Assembly: GCA_903923345.1 (NCBI GenBank)
Contig: CAIXXI010000306.1
Coordinates: forward strand, 1-6,174
DNA: 6,174 bases
Direction of reading: 5' to 3'
From: an uncultured Burkholderiales bacterium
GTDB lineage: Bacteria > Pseudomonadota > Gammaproteobacteria > Burkholderiales > Burkholderiaceae_E
Part shown: piece after piece, positions 1 through 5,095 of the stretch
Numbering within the stretch: position 1 is the first letter of the stretch
Layout: each line of letters opens with the position of its first letter
Notes under the pieces: model-generated
Told to the model about the DNA's origin: nothing
The model's database searches: none
Seen by the model: only the letters and a program-made list of their open reading frames with translations
Position numbers and translations under genes: made by a program

Positions 1-384
1 CGCCAGAAGGCCTTCTTCACCCACGGTGCGGTGGCCATGCGTCCGCTGGTTCTGCGCGAAATCGCTGATGAGCTGAGCCTTCACGAATCCACGATCTCGC
101 GCGTGACGACCCAGAAGTTCATGCACACGCCATTTGGAACCTTCGAGATCAAGTATTTCTTCGGCAGCCATGTGGCAACCGACACCGGCGGCACGGCATC
201 GAGCACTGCAATCCGAGCCGTCATCAAACAACTCATCTCAGAGGAGAACGCCCAACACCCCTTGTCAGACAGCCGAATCGCCGAACTGCTCGGCGAGCAG
301 GGTATCGTCGTCGCACGGCGCACCGTGGCCAAATACCGCGAGGCGCTCCAGATCGCTCCAGTCTCTCAGCGAAAGGCGCTCTAG
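1..384 (+). CDS. rpoN: RNA polymerase sigma-54 factor, C-terminal part (5' end outside window)
   Basis: Sigma-54 directs RNA polymerase to -24/-12 promoters that need ATP-driven enhancer-binding activators, typically for nitrogen-related genes. The reading frame is open from base 1 and gives the last 127 residues. The helix-turn-helix region is visible as HESTISRVTTQKFMHTPFG (about residues 26-44), followed by EIKYFF and SSTAIRAVIK. The RpoN box ARRTVAKYRE, which reads the -24 element, is at bases 313-342 and is fully conserved. The frame ends at TAG 382-384. A GTG at 31 lies inside the frame but is not a start, because the family sequence (RQKAFFTHG) runs on upstream of it. hpf follows after 69 nt, in the order usual for proteobacteria. 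The N-terminal activator-interaction and core-binding regions lie outside the window. Confidence 0.97.
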   Translation, partial: RQKAFFTHGAVAMRPLVLREIADELSLHESTISRVTTQKFMHTPFGTFEIKYFFGSHVATDTGGTASSTAIRAVIKQLISEENAQHPLSDSRIAELLGEQGIVVARRTVAKYREALQIAPVSQRKAL

Positions 385-443
385 ACCGGAATCTGGCGAC
401 GCAAACACCTGTCTTGCCGCCCTTGCAACGATTTCCGAGAATC

Positions 444-448
444 AGGAG
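444..448 (+). promoter_or_regulatory. Shine-Dalgarno site of hpf
   Basis: AGGAG lies 5 nt before the ATG of hpf at 454. It sits in the nonamer TCAGGAGTC (442-450), which recurs exactly at 860-868 before the ptsN leader ORF. Confidence 0.8.
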
Positions 449-453
449 TCCGC

Positions 454-774
454 ATGAATCTCTCCATCACCGGTCATCACCTCGAGGTCACACCCGCGCT
501 GCGCGACTACATCACGTCGAAGCTCATGCGGGTCAGACGCCACTTCGACCAGGTCGTCGATGTCAGCGTCATCCTGTCGGTCGAGAAGCTGCAACAACGG
601 GCCGAAATCAACATGCACCTGCCCGGCAAGGATCTGTTCGCCGAATCCATCGATGCGGACCTGTACGCGGCGATTGACTTGCTGATTGACAAGCTGGATA
701 GACAGGTTCTCAAATACAAGGAAACCCGTCAGGGACATCCTCACGACGCCCTGAAGCATCAGGAAGTGTCCTGA
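454..774 (+). CDS. hpf: Ribosome hibernation-promoting factor, short form
   Basis: HPF binds the small ribosomal subunit at the decoding centre in slow growth or stationary phase and helps form inactive ribosome dimers. The 106-residue product begins MNLSITGHHLEVTPALRDYI and carries the family core: the central LSVEKLQQRAEINMHLPG strand region, the ESIDADLYAAIDLLIDKLDRQ helix (about residues 65-86), and a trailing KYKE. It has only the single S30AE/YfiA-like domain, like the roughly 95-residue E. coli HPF, and lacks the C-terminal dimerisation domain of long HPF. The last 15 or so residues form a polar, His-containing tail. The ATG is supported by AGGAG at the right distance and by the family N-terminus. 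It lies between rpoN and ptsN as in other proteobacteria. I see no own promoter in the 69-nt gap upstream. Confidence 0.95.
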   Translation: MNLSITGHHLEVTPALRDYITSKLMRVRRHFDQVVDVSVILSVEKLQQRAEINMHLPGKDLFAESIDADLYAAIDLLIDKLDRQVLKYKETRQGHPHDALKHQEVS

Positions 775-786
775 CACGAATGGAAA

Positions 787-816
787 CTGCGCTGTGCCGG
801 CAATGGCGCAGCGCAG
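787..816 (+). terminator. Stem-loop after hpf, possible terminator or mRNA 3'-end stabiliser
   Basis: The arms CTGCGCTGTGCC (787-798) and GGCGCAGCGCAG (805-816) pair over 12 positions with a single U-G wobble around a 6-nt loop GGCAAT. The stem begins 12 nt after the hpf stop. No T-run follows on the plus strand (next bases TAAACATC), so a classical intrinsic terminator is doubtful. It could instead protect the hpf mRNA 3' end or reduce read-through into ptsN. The hairpin itself is seen directly; its role is inference. Confidence 0.45.
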
Positions 817-825
817 TAAACATCA

Positions 826-854
826 CGGTCACCAGAAGTAATCATGGATATAAT
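826..854 (+). promoter_or_regulatory. Candidate sigma-70-type promoter for ptsN-hprK-rapZ
   Basis: A perfect -10 hexamer TATAAT occupies 849-854. The hexamer 17 bp upstream, CGGTCA (826-831), matches TTGACA at only three positions. The site is in the gap between hpf and ptsN, just past the stem-loop, where an internal promoter would make sense. Initiation would fall near 861, placing the AGGAG of the leader ORF (862-866) at the extreme 5' end of the transcript. The -10 match is seen; promoter activity is inferred. I see no -24/-12 sigma-54 site here. Confidence 0.5.
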
Positions 855-861
855 CGCCGTC

Positions 862-866
862 AGGAG
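862..866 (+). promoter_or_regulatory. Shine-Dalgarno site of the ptsN leader ORF
   Basis: AGGAG lies 9 nt before the ATG at 876. It is the only good Shine-Dalgarno sequence in the ptsN upstream region. It is 65 nt from the ptsN ATG, too far to serve it directly, which favours translation of the leader ORF. Confidence 0.6.
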
Positions 867-875
867 TCGGTGCGC

Positions 876-935
876 ATGCATCTATCGGCCGATTCCGCAT
901 CGCAACAACCGGCCATGACGGCCCTGCCCCGATGA
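876..935 (+). CDS. Putative 19-residue leader peptide overlapping the ptsN start
   Basis: The small frame MHLSADSASQQPAMTALPR ends with TGA at 933-935, which overlaps the ptsN ATG (932-934) as ATGA. It has AGGAG 9 nt upstream, whereas ptsN has no recognisable Shine-Dalgarno of its own. This arrangement is typical of translational coupling, in which ribosomes finishing the leader re-initiate on ptsN. The peptide has no membrane segment, no run of one amino acid suggesting attenuation, and matches no family I know. Its start resembles the hpf start: the TCAGGAGTC nonamer recurs, and MHLS compares with MNLS. It may be a functional leader, a remnant of a duplicated hpf start, or chance. Expression is inferred from layout only. 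Confidence 0.45.
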   Translation: MHLSADSASQQPAMTALPR

Positions 936-1402
936 ATCGAATCGCCCCCTTGCTGCCAGCCCGCAATGTCATCCTCGACCTTCAGGCGACCAGCAAGAAG
1001 CGCCTCTTCGAACAGGCCGCACTGCTCTTCGAGAACGAAAACGGGATCGAGCGGGGCAAGGTATTCGATTCGCTGTTCGCCCGTGAGCGACTCGGCTCCA
1101 CCGGCCTCGGGCAGGGGGTGGCCATCCCGCACGGACGCATCAAGGGCCTGAAGGAAGCGGTCGCGGCCGTGGTGAGTGTCTCGCCGGGTATCCCCTTCGA
1201 TGCACCCGATGCCCTGCCCGTTCGGCTGCTGGTTTTTCTCCTCGTGCCTGAACAGGCGAACGAGGAACACCTTGAGATCCTGTCTGAACTGGCCGAGTTA
1301 TTGTCAGACAGCGCCGTGCGCGCAGCCCTGATGGAAACGCACGACGCCAGTCAGGTGCATCAGCTTTTGGCCTCCTGGGAGCCGTATCGTCCGGCTGCCT
1401 GA
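932..1402 (+). CDS. ptsN: PTS IIA-like nitrogen-regulatory protein PtsN (EIIA-Ntr)
   Basis: PtsN is the last phosphoacceptor of the PTS-Ntr phosphorelay (enzyme I-Ntr to an HPr-type carrier to PtsN). It transports no sugar; its phosphorylation state regulates targets such as potassium handling and nitrogen or carbon responses in the cytoplasm. The 156-residue product is a complete PTS EIIA type-2 domain. The phosphorylatable histidine is His67 in GVAIPHGRIKG, preceded by the family segment FARERLGSTGLGQ and followed by PVRLLVFLLVPEQANEEHLEILSEL. The start MNRIAPLLPARNVILDL agrees with family N-termini, and the same frame upstream has no ATG, GTG or TTG before a stop at 851-853. It overlaps the stop of a small leader ORF by ATGA. 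hprK follows after 45 nt. The GC-rich CGGCGCCG in that gap is too short and loopless to call a terminator. Confidence 0.97.
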   Translation: MNRIAPLLPARNVILDLQATSKKRLFEQAALLFENENGIERGKVFDSLFARERLGSTGLGQGVAIPHGRIKGLKEAVAAVVSVSPGIPFDAPDALPVRLLVFLLVPEQANEEHLEILSELAELLSDSAVRAALMETHDASQVHQLLASWEPYRPAA

Positions 1403-1447
1403 AGGGGCAAGAGGCCAGGGCGCGGCGCCGGCGTGTAGAGTTTTCAG

Positions 1448-2443
1448 ATGCCCACGCCTGCATCGCCGGGTCATCCGCCCGCCCCAGCTCAATCAGACCT
1501 GTCCTGCGATCCGGATCTGACGCTGCGCGATCTGGTCCGGCTGACCGAATCCAGTCTCGGACTCAAATGGATCTGCGGCGAGTCGCTCGCCGACCGTCCG
1601 GCTGCAGTGCGAACACCCGATCCGGTCGATCAGGTCGGCTACCTCAATCTCATCCATCCGCATCGGCTGCAGGTCCTGGGCGCAGCGGAAGTCGCCTATT
1701 TCAACCGGCTCAGCAGCATCCGCCGCGAACATGTACTGGATGAAATCGGCCATGGTCAGCCGCCGGCGCTGATCCTCGCCGAAGCCGTGACCCCGCCCGA
1801 CGAACTGGTGCCAGCCTGCATCGCTCGTGGTGTGCCCATGCTTTCCTGCAGCCTGCCCAGCGCCCGGGCCATCGAACTGCTGCGTGGGCAGCTTGCCAAA
1901 TCAATGGCGCCTCAAGGCACCCTGCACGGCGTGATGATGGATGTGCTCGGACTGGGCGTGCTCATCTCGGGCGAGTCGGGTCTGGGCAAGAGCGAGTTGG
2001 GGCTGGAGCTCATCAGCCGGGGCCATGGGCTGGTCGCGGATGACGTGGTCGAGCTGCAACGGATCGGGCACAACACGATCGAGGCGCGATGCCCCGCCCT
2101 GCTGCAAGGGCTGCTCGAAGTGCGTGGCCTCGGACTGCTCGACATCAAGACGGTGTTCGGCGAAACCGCGGTACGCCGCAAGATGCGGCTCAAACTGATC
2201 GTTCACCTGGTCAGGCGCACCACCCATGAAGACGAATACGAGCGGCTGCCCCTCGAGGACATCAGCCAGGATGTGCTTGGGCTGGCGGTGCGCAAGGTCA
2301 TCATCCCGGTGGCGGCCGGACGCAATCTGGCGGTCCTGGTCGAGGCCGCCGTCCGAAATACCATCTTGCAGCTGCGCGGTATCGATACCATGGGTGAATT
2401 CATCGCCCTTCAGCGGCGGGCCATCGATTCCAGGGACGATTGA
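1448..2443 (+). CDS. hprK: HPr kinase/phosphorylase
   Basis: HprK is a bifunctional cytoplasmic enzyme that phosphorylates a seryl residue of HPr-type phosphocarriers using ATP or pyrophosphate, and removes that phosphate again. In proteobacteria it is linked to control of PTS phosphoflow and virulence or metabolism rather than classical catabolite repression. The 331-residue product has an N-terminal domain (about 20-150) and a C-terminal kinase core. The core shows conserved LHGV (His160), the P-loop GESGLGKS (175-182), the acidic pair Asp198-Asp199 in VADD, and the family signature LLEVRGLGLLDI (from residue 222) followed by FGETAVRRK. All catalytic motifs are intact. The first 20 or so residues are Pro-rich (PTPASPGHPPAPAQ) and extend beyond the N-terminus I would expect. 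No alternative ATG or GTG lies close downstream, and the Shine-Dalgarno is weak (TAGAG at 1435-1439), so the exact start is slightly uncertain. rapZ begins 3 nt after the stop. Confidence 0.96.
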   Translation: MPTPASPGHPPAPAQSDLSCDPDLTLRDLVRLTESSLGLKWICGESLADRPAAVRTPDPVDQVGYLNLIHPHRLQVLGAAEVAYFNRLSSIRREHVLDEIGHGQPPALILAEAVTPPDELVPACIARGVPMLSCSLPSARAIELLRGQLAKSMAPQGTLHGVMMDVLGLGVLISGESGLGKSELGLELISRGHGLVADDVVELQRIGHNTIEARCPALLQGLLEVRGLGLLDIKTVFGETAVRRKMRLKLIVHLVRRTTHEDEYERLPLEDISQDVLGLAVRKVIIPVAAGRNLAVLVEAAVRNTILQLRGIDTMGEFIALQRRAIDSRDD

Positions 2444-2446
2444 TCG

Positions 2447-3322
2447 ATGAATGTGGTTCTGATCACCGGCATTTCGGGTTCGGGGAAATCGGTCGCAATC
2501 AATGTGCTCGAAGACGACGGCTTTTTCTGCATCGACAACCTGCCGGCCAAATTCCTGCTCGATGTCATCGAGTCGCTTCGCAGCCAGGGCTATGGCCGGG
2601 TCGCCGTGTCGATCGACGTGCGCAGTGGCACCTCGGTGTCCGAGCTGCGCGAGATCATCGGTGGGCTCGATCGCTTCGGGCACGACGTCAAGGTGCTGTT
2701 CCTCAATGCCCGAACCGATGCGCTGGTTCAGCGCTACTCCGAGACCCGCCGCAGGCATCCGCTCACGATGCACGGCGCAGCGCCCGGAGACGCCATTCCA
2801 ACCCTGATCGAGTCGATCGAGCAGGAACGCGAAGTGATGAGCGTGGTCCAGGACCTCGGGCTGACGATCGACACCAGCGACCTCAGCGCGAACGTGCTGC
2901 GGCAGTGGGTGCGCGATGTGCTGAGCCTGCATCACTCGGACATCAGCCTGCTGTTCGAATCGTTTGCCTTCAAGCACGGCGTGCCGCTCGATGCCGATCT
3001 GGTCTTTGACGTGCGCTGTCTGCCAAACCCTTTCTACACCCCGTCTCTGCGAGCGCTCAACGGCACCGATGCACCCGTCGCCCAGTTCCTGTCCGAAGTG
3101 CCGGCTGTTCAGCGCATGATCGACCATATCGGCCACTTCGTGCAGCACTGGCTGCCGGCCTACCGCCAGGAAAACCGCAGCTACCTGACGGTGGCGATCG
3201 GTTGTACCGGCGGGCAGCATCGGTCGGTCTATGTCGTCGAACAGCTCGCCGCCCGGTTTCGCAACACCGAGCAGGTGCTGGTGCGACACCGTTCGCTGGC
3301 TGCGCGCAGCCTCGCGGCCTGA
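2447..3322 (+). CDS. rapZ: RapZ family nucleotide-binding regulatory adapter (YvcJ/YhbJ)
   Basis: In E. coli RapZ binds GlmY/GlmZ small RNAs and presents GlmZ to RNase E, tuning glucosamine-6-phosphate synthase; other homologues are known as nucleotide-binding proteins. The 291-residue product has the Walker A motif GISGSGKS (8-15), the IDNLP segment (29-33), a Walker B-like VSIDVR (54-59, Asp57), RYSETRRRHPL, and a C-terminal domain with DVRCLPNPFY and GCTGGQHRSV (252-261). The frame is intact and near the usual length (E. coli 284). The ATG has AGGGA (2432-2436) upstream and sits 3 nt after hprK, suggesting coupled translation. The extreme C-terminus ends RHRSLAARSLAA, without the lysine cluster used for RNA binding in E. 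coli, so the GlmZ-type role should not be assumed. Family assignment is firm; the target in this organism is unknown. Confidence 0.96.
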   Translation: MNVVLITGISGSGKSVAINVLEDDGFFCIDNLPAKFLLDVIESLRSQGYGRVAVSIDVRSGTSVSELREIIGGLDRFGHDVKVLFLNARTDALVQRYSETRRRHPLTMHGAAPGDAIPTLIESIEQEREVMSVVQDLGLTIDTSDLSANVLRQWVRDVLSLHHSDISLLFESFAFKHGVPLDADLVFDVRCLPNPFYTPSLRALNGTDAPVAQFLSEVPAVQRMIDHIGHFVQHWLPAYRQENRSYLTVAIGCTGGQHRSVYVVEQLAARFRNTEQVLVRHRSLAARSLAA

Positions 3323-3342
3323 GTGGTGGCGCGGCCCCGACC

Positions 3343-3951
3343 ATGCTGACCGACCTGCCGATCTTTCCGCTGAGCACCGTGCTGTTCCCGGGTGGCGTGC
3401 TGCCGCTGCGTATCTTCGAGGCGCGCTACATGGACATGGTGCGGGCCTGCATGAATAGCCAGTCGCCCTTCGGGGTCTGCCTGATCACTCGGGGCGGAGA
3501 AGTCGGCGAGCCGGCTGAACATGAATCGATCGGCTGTCTGGCCCATATCCACGACTGGGACATGCAGCAGCTCGGTCTGCTGCAGTTGCGCACGATCGGC
3601 GGCAGCCGCTTTCGGATCGAATCCCGCCGGCTCGAAACCAACGGGCTCATCCGCGCCAGCGCCAGCTTGATCCCCGATGACGAGCCCACCCCGCTGCCCG
3701 GCGAATACGCCGAGTGCGCCGCGTTGCTGCGTCGAATCGTCGAGGAATGGCGCGGCAACGAGCCAGACCCGAACAAGCGGATGATCGCTGAACCCTGCGA
3801 ATTCGATTCAGCCTCGTGGGTCGGCAATCGGCTCGCGGAATTCCTGCCGATTCCGGGCCCGGTCAAGAACAAGCTGATGGCGCTTGACGATCCGATCGCC
3901 CGACTGGCCATCGTCCACCGCTGGCTGCAGCAGCAAAAAGTCATTTCCTGA
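3343..3951 (+). CDS. LON substrate-binding-domain protein (stand-alone LON N-domain)
   Basis: The 202-residue product opens with TDLPIFPLSTVLFPGGVLPLRIFEARY, the hallmark of the Lon protease N-terminal (PUA-like) domain. It has no ATPase (no Walker motifs) and no protease domain, so it belongs to the stand-alone LON-domain family (COG2802-like). The fold is expected to bind protein or other partners, but the cellular role is not established. Further visible segments are FGVCLITRGGEVG, a Cys-containing HESIGCLAHI, and the C-terminal helical stretch SWVGNRLAEFLPIPGPVKNKLMALDDPIARL. I chose ATG 3343 because the family start follows it directly. The frame runs back to 3202, but that stretch overlaps rapZ and gives unrelated sequence. 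There is no strong Shine-Dalgarno; GTGGTGG at 3323-3329 is distant. It follows rapZ by 20 nt, occupying the place of npr in the enterobacterial cluster, and converges on mutY. Confidence 0.9.
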   Translation: MLTDLPIFPLSTVLFPGGVLPLRIFEARYMDMVRACMNSQSPFGVCLITRGGEVGEPAEHESIGCLAHIHDWDMQQLGLLQLRTIGGSRFRIESRRLETNGLIRASASLIPDDEPTPLPGEYAECAALLRRIVEEWRGNEPDPNKRMIAEPCEFDSASWVGNRLAEFLPIPGPVKNKLMALDDPIARLAIVHRWLQQQKVIS

Positions 3952-3952
3952 A

Positions 3953-3973
3953 AATTGGGGTCAGACCCCAATT
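3953..3973. terminator. Inverted repeat between convergent genes, probable bidirectional terminator
   Basis: Arms AATTGGGGT (3953-3961) and ACCCCAATT (3965-3973) are perfect inverted complements around a 3-nt loop CAG. It fills the whole 20-nt gap between the LON-gene stop (3949-3951) and the mutY stop (complement of 3972-3974), and includes part of the mutY stop codon. Read toward the LON gene, the hairpin is followed by TTTT (the complement of 3951-3954), fitting a terminator for mutY. In the other direction only TT follows. The core GGGGTCAGACCCC looks like a dispersed palindromic repeat of a type often seen between proteobacterial genes; that identity is my inference and not shown by a single copy. 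Confidence 0.65.
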
Positions 3974-5090
3974 AAGCCTCCAATGACCTCATTTGCTGAT
4001 CCAGCAACAGGGTTCTGACGGGTTTGGGCAGCGGCGCGCGTTCGACATCGCGCCAGGCGAGCCACTCGCAGCCGGGCAAGGCAGGCCATCCGTCATCGAC
4101 CTCATTGATCCGCCAGACCGTTGCCGCCAGTCGAAAGTGCGTAAAGACATGTCGAACGACGCCTAAACGCGCTGGCGTATGCCGACTGGCCAGGCCAAAG
4201 GCCTGACTCAGAAAAACCATGACCTGCGCCGTATCAACCGTGTCATCGCTGACGGTCGATGGCCGTGGCGCCCGCACCTCGGGCAGGCTCCAGAGGCCGC
4301 CCCACAGTCCTGAAGCCGGCCTGCGCTCCAGCAAAACCCGATCGCCGCGACAGATCATCACCCAGTCCGCAGTGCGCAGCTCAAGCGAGCGCCTGGGCCT
4401 CGGGGTCGGCAAGTCATCCACCCGACCCTGCGCGCGCGCTTGGCATCGACCACTCACCGGGCAGGCCTCGCACCGTGGCCGCGCCCGCAGGCACACGGTT
4501 GCGCCCAGATCCATCAGGCCTTGCGTATAGGCCTCGATGCGGCCTGGTCCGGGCTGGGGCAGCTCGCGCTGCGCAATCATCCACAACTGATCCAGCACGG
4601 CGCGTTCACCCGGGAATCCCTCCACGGCGAAGACCCGGCACAAGACGCGGCGCACATTGCCATCGAGAATCGGGGCCATGACGCCTGCTGAAAATGCCGC
4701 AATCGCGGCAGCGGTCGAGCGCCCGATACCGGGCAATGCCTCAAGTGCGATCGGGTCAACCGGAAACACTCCGCCGTGCACGGCCATGATCGCCTTGGCG
4801 CAGGCATGCAGATTTCTCGCCCGGCTGTAATAGCCCAGACCGCTCCAATACCGCAGCACCTCGTCGAGATCAGCATCGGCCAGAGTGGCCACGCTGGGAA
4901 AACGGCCAAGGAAGCGGTCGTAGTAGCCCAGCACAGTCGACACCTGGGTCTGCTGGAGCATGATTTCCGAGACCCAGATGCGGTACGGGTCTTGCGTGCC
5001 CTGCCAGGGCAGACCGTGTCGACCAAACTCGGCTTGCCACGCGATCACCGCATCGGCCAGGGATGCGCCCTGCGTATCGACGGCCGGCAC
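3972..5090 (-). CDS. mutY: Adenine DNA glycosylase MutY
   Basis: MutY removes adenine mispaired with 8-oxoguanine (or G), the key step of the GO repair system against G:C to T:A mutation. The 372-residue product is complete. It shows catalytic Glu42 in WVSEIMLQQTQV, the YWSGLGYYSRARN segment (81-93), the helix-hairpin-helix LPGIGRSTAAAI (119-130), and catalytic Asp143 in ILDGNVRRVL. The [4Fe-4S] cysteines 200, 207, 210 and 216 have C-X6-C-X2-C-X5-C spacing. A C-terminal NUDIX-like 8-oxoG-recognition domain (about 238-360) includes SGLWGGLWSLPE and FTHF (316-319). The start is GTG at 5090, the furthest upstream usual start codon in the frame, at the usual distance before LPW (27-29). It has AGG 4 nt upstream and lies 5 nt after the dynamin-family gene, so the two are probably cotranscribed. 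All catalytic and cluster residues are present. Confidence 0.97.
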   Translation of the reverse strand: MPAVDTQGASLADAVIAWQAEFGRHGLPWQGTQDPYRIWVSEIMLQQTQVSTVLGYYDRFLGRFPSVATLADADLDEVLRYWSGLGYYSRARNLHACAKAIMAVHGGVFPVDPIALEALPGIGRSTAAAIAAFSAGVMAPILDGNVRRVLCRVFAVEGFPGERAVLDQLWMIAQRELPQPGPGRIEAYTQGLMDLGATVCLRARPRCEACPVSGRCQARAQGRVDDLPTPRPRRSLELRTADWVMICRGDRVLLERRPASGLWGGLWSLPEVRAPRPSTVSDDTVDTAQVMVFLSQAFGLASRHTPARLGVVRHVFTHFRLAATVWRINEVDDGWPALPGCEWLAWRDVERAPLPKPVRTLLLDQQMRSLEA

Positions 5091-5095
5091 CTGCC

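Noticed and set aside
385..453. Possible promoter or sigma-54 site in the rpoN-hpf gap
   Set aside because: TTGCAA at 423-428 has no -10 hexamer at suitable spacing, and no TGGC-N-TTGC pattern is present. Only the hpf Shine-Dalgarno site is supportable.
884..893. Short palindrome ATCGGCCGAT in the ptsN leader as an operator
   Set aside because: It is only 10 bp, has no second copy in the window, and lies inside the proposed leader ORF. A GC-rich palindrome of this size is expected by chance.
860..1270. A 136-codon minus-strand frame antisense to ptsN
   Set aside because: It mirrors the ptsN coding sequence, and the predicted protein has no recognisable domain.
1403..1447. GC-rich CGGCGCCG palindrome between ptsN and hprK as a terminator
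   Set aside because: It has no loop and no T-run placed as a terminator would need; the TTTT at 1441-1444 is 10 or more nt away. hprK follows immediately in the same direction.
1901..3289. A 462-codon open frame on the minus strand, antisense to hprK and rapZ
   Set aside because: It is opposite two intact conserved genes. Its product is rich in His, Asp, Gln and Arg with no recognisable domain, as expected for the complementary frame of GC-rich coding DNA.
3202..3342. In-frame upstream extension of the LON-domain gene overlapping rapZ
   Set aside because: The extra 47 residues are low-complexity Arg/Ala/Gly sequence from the alternate frame of rapZ. The family N-terminus starts directly after ATG 3343.
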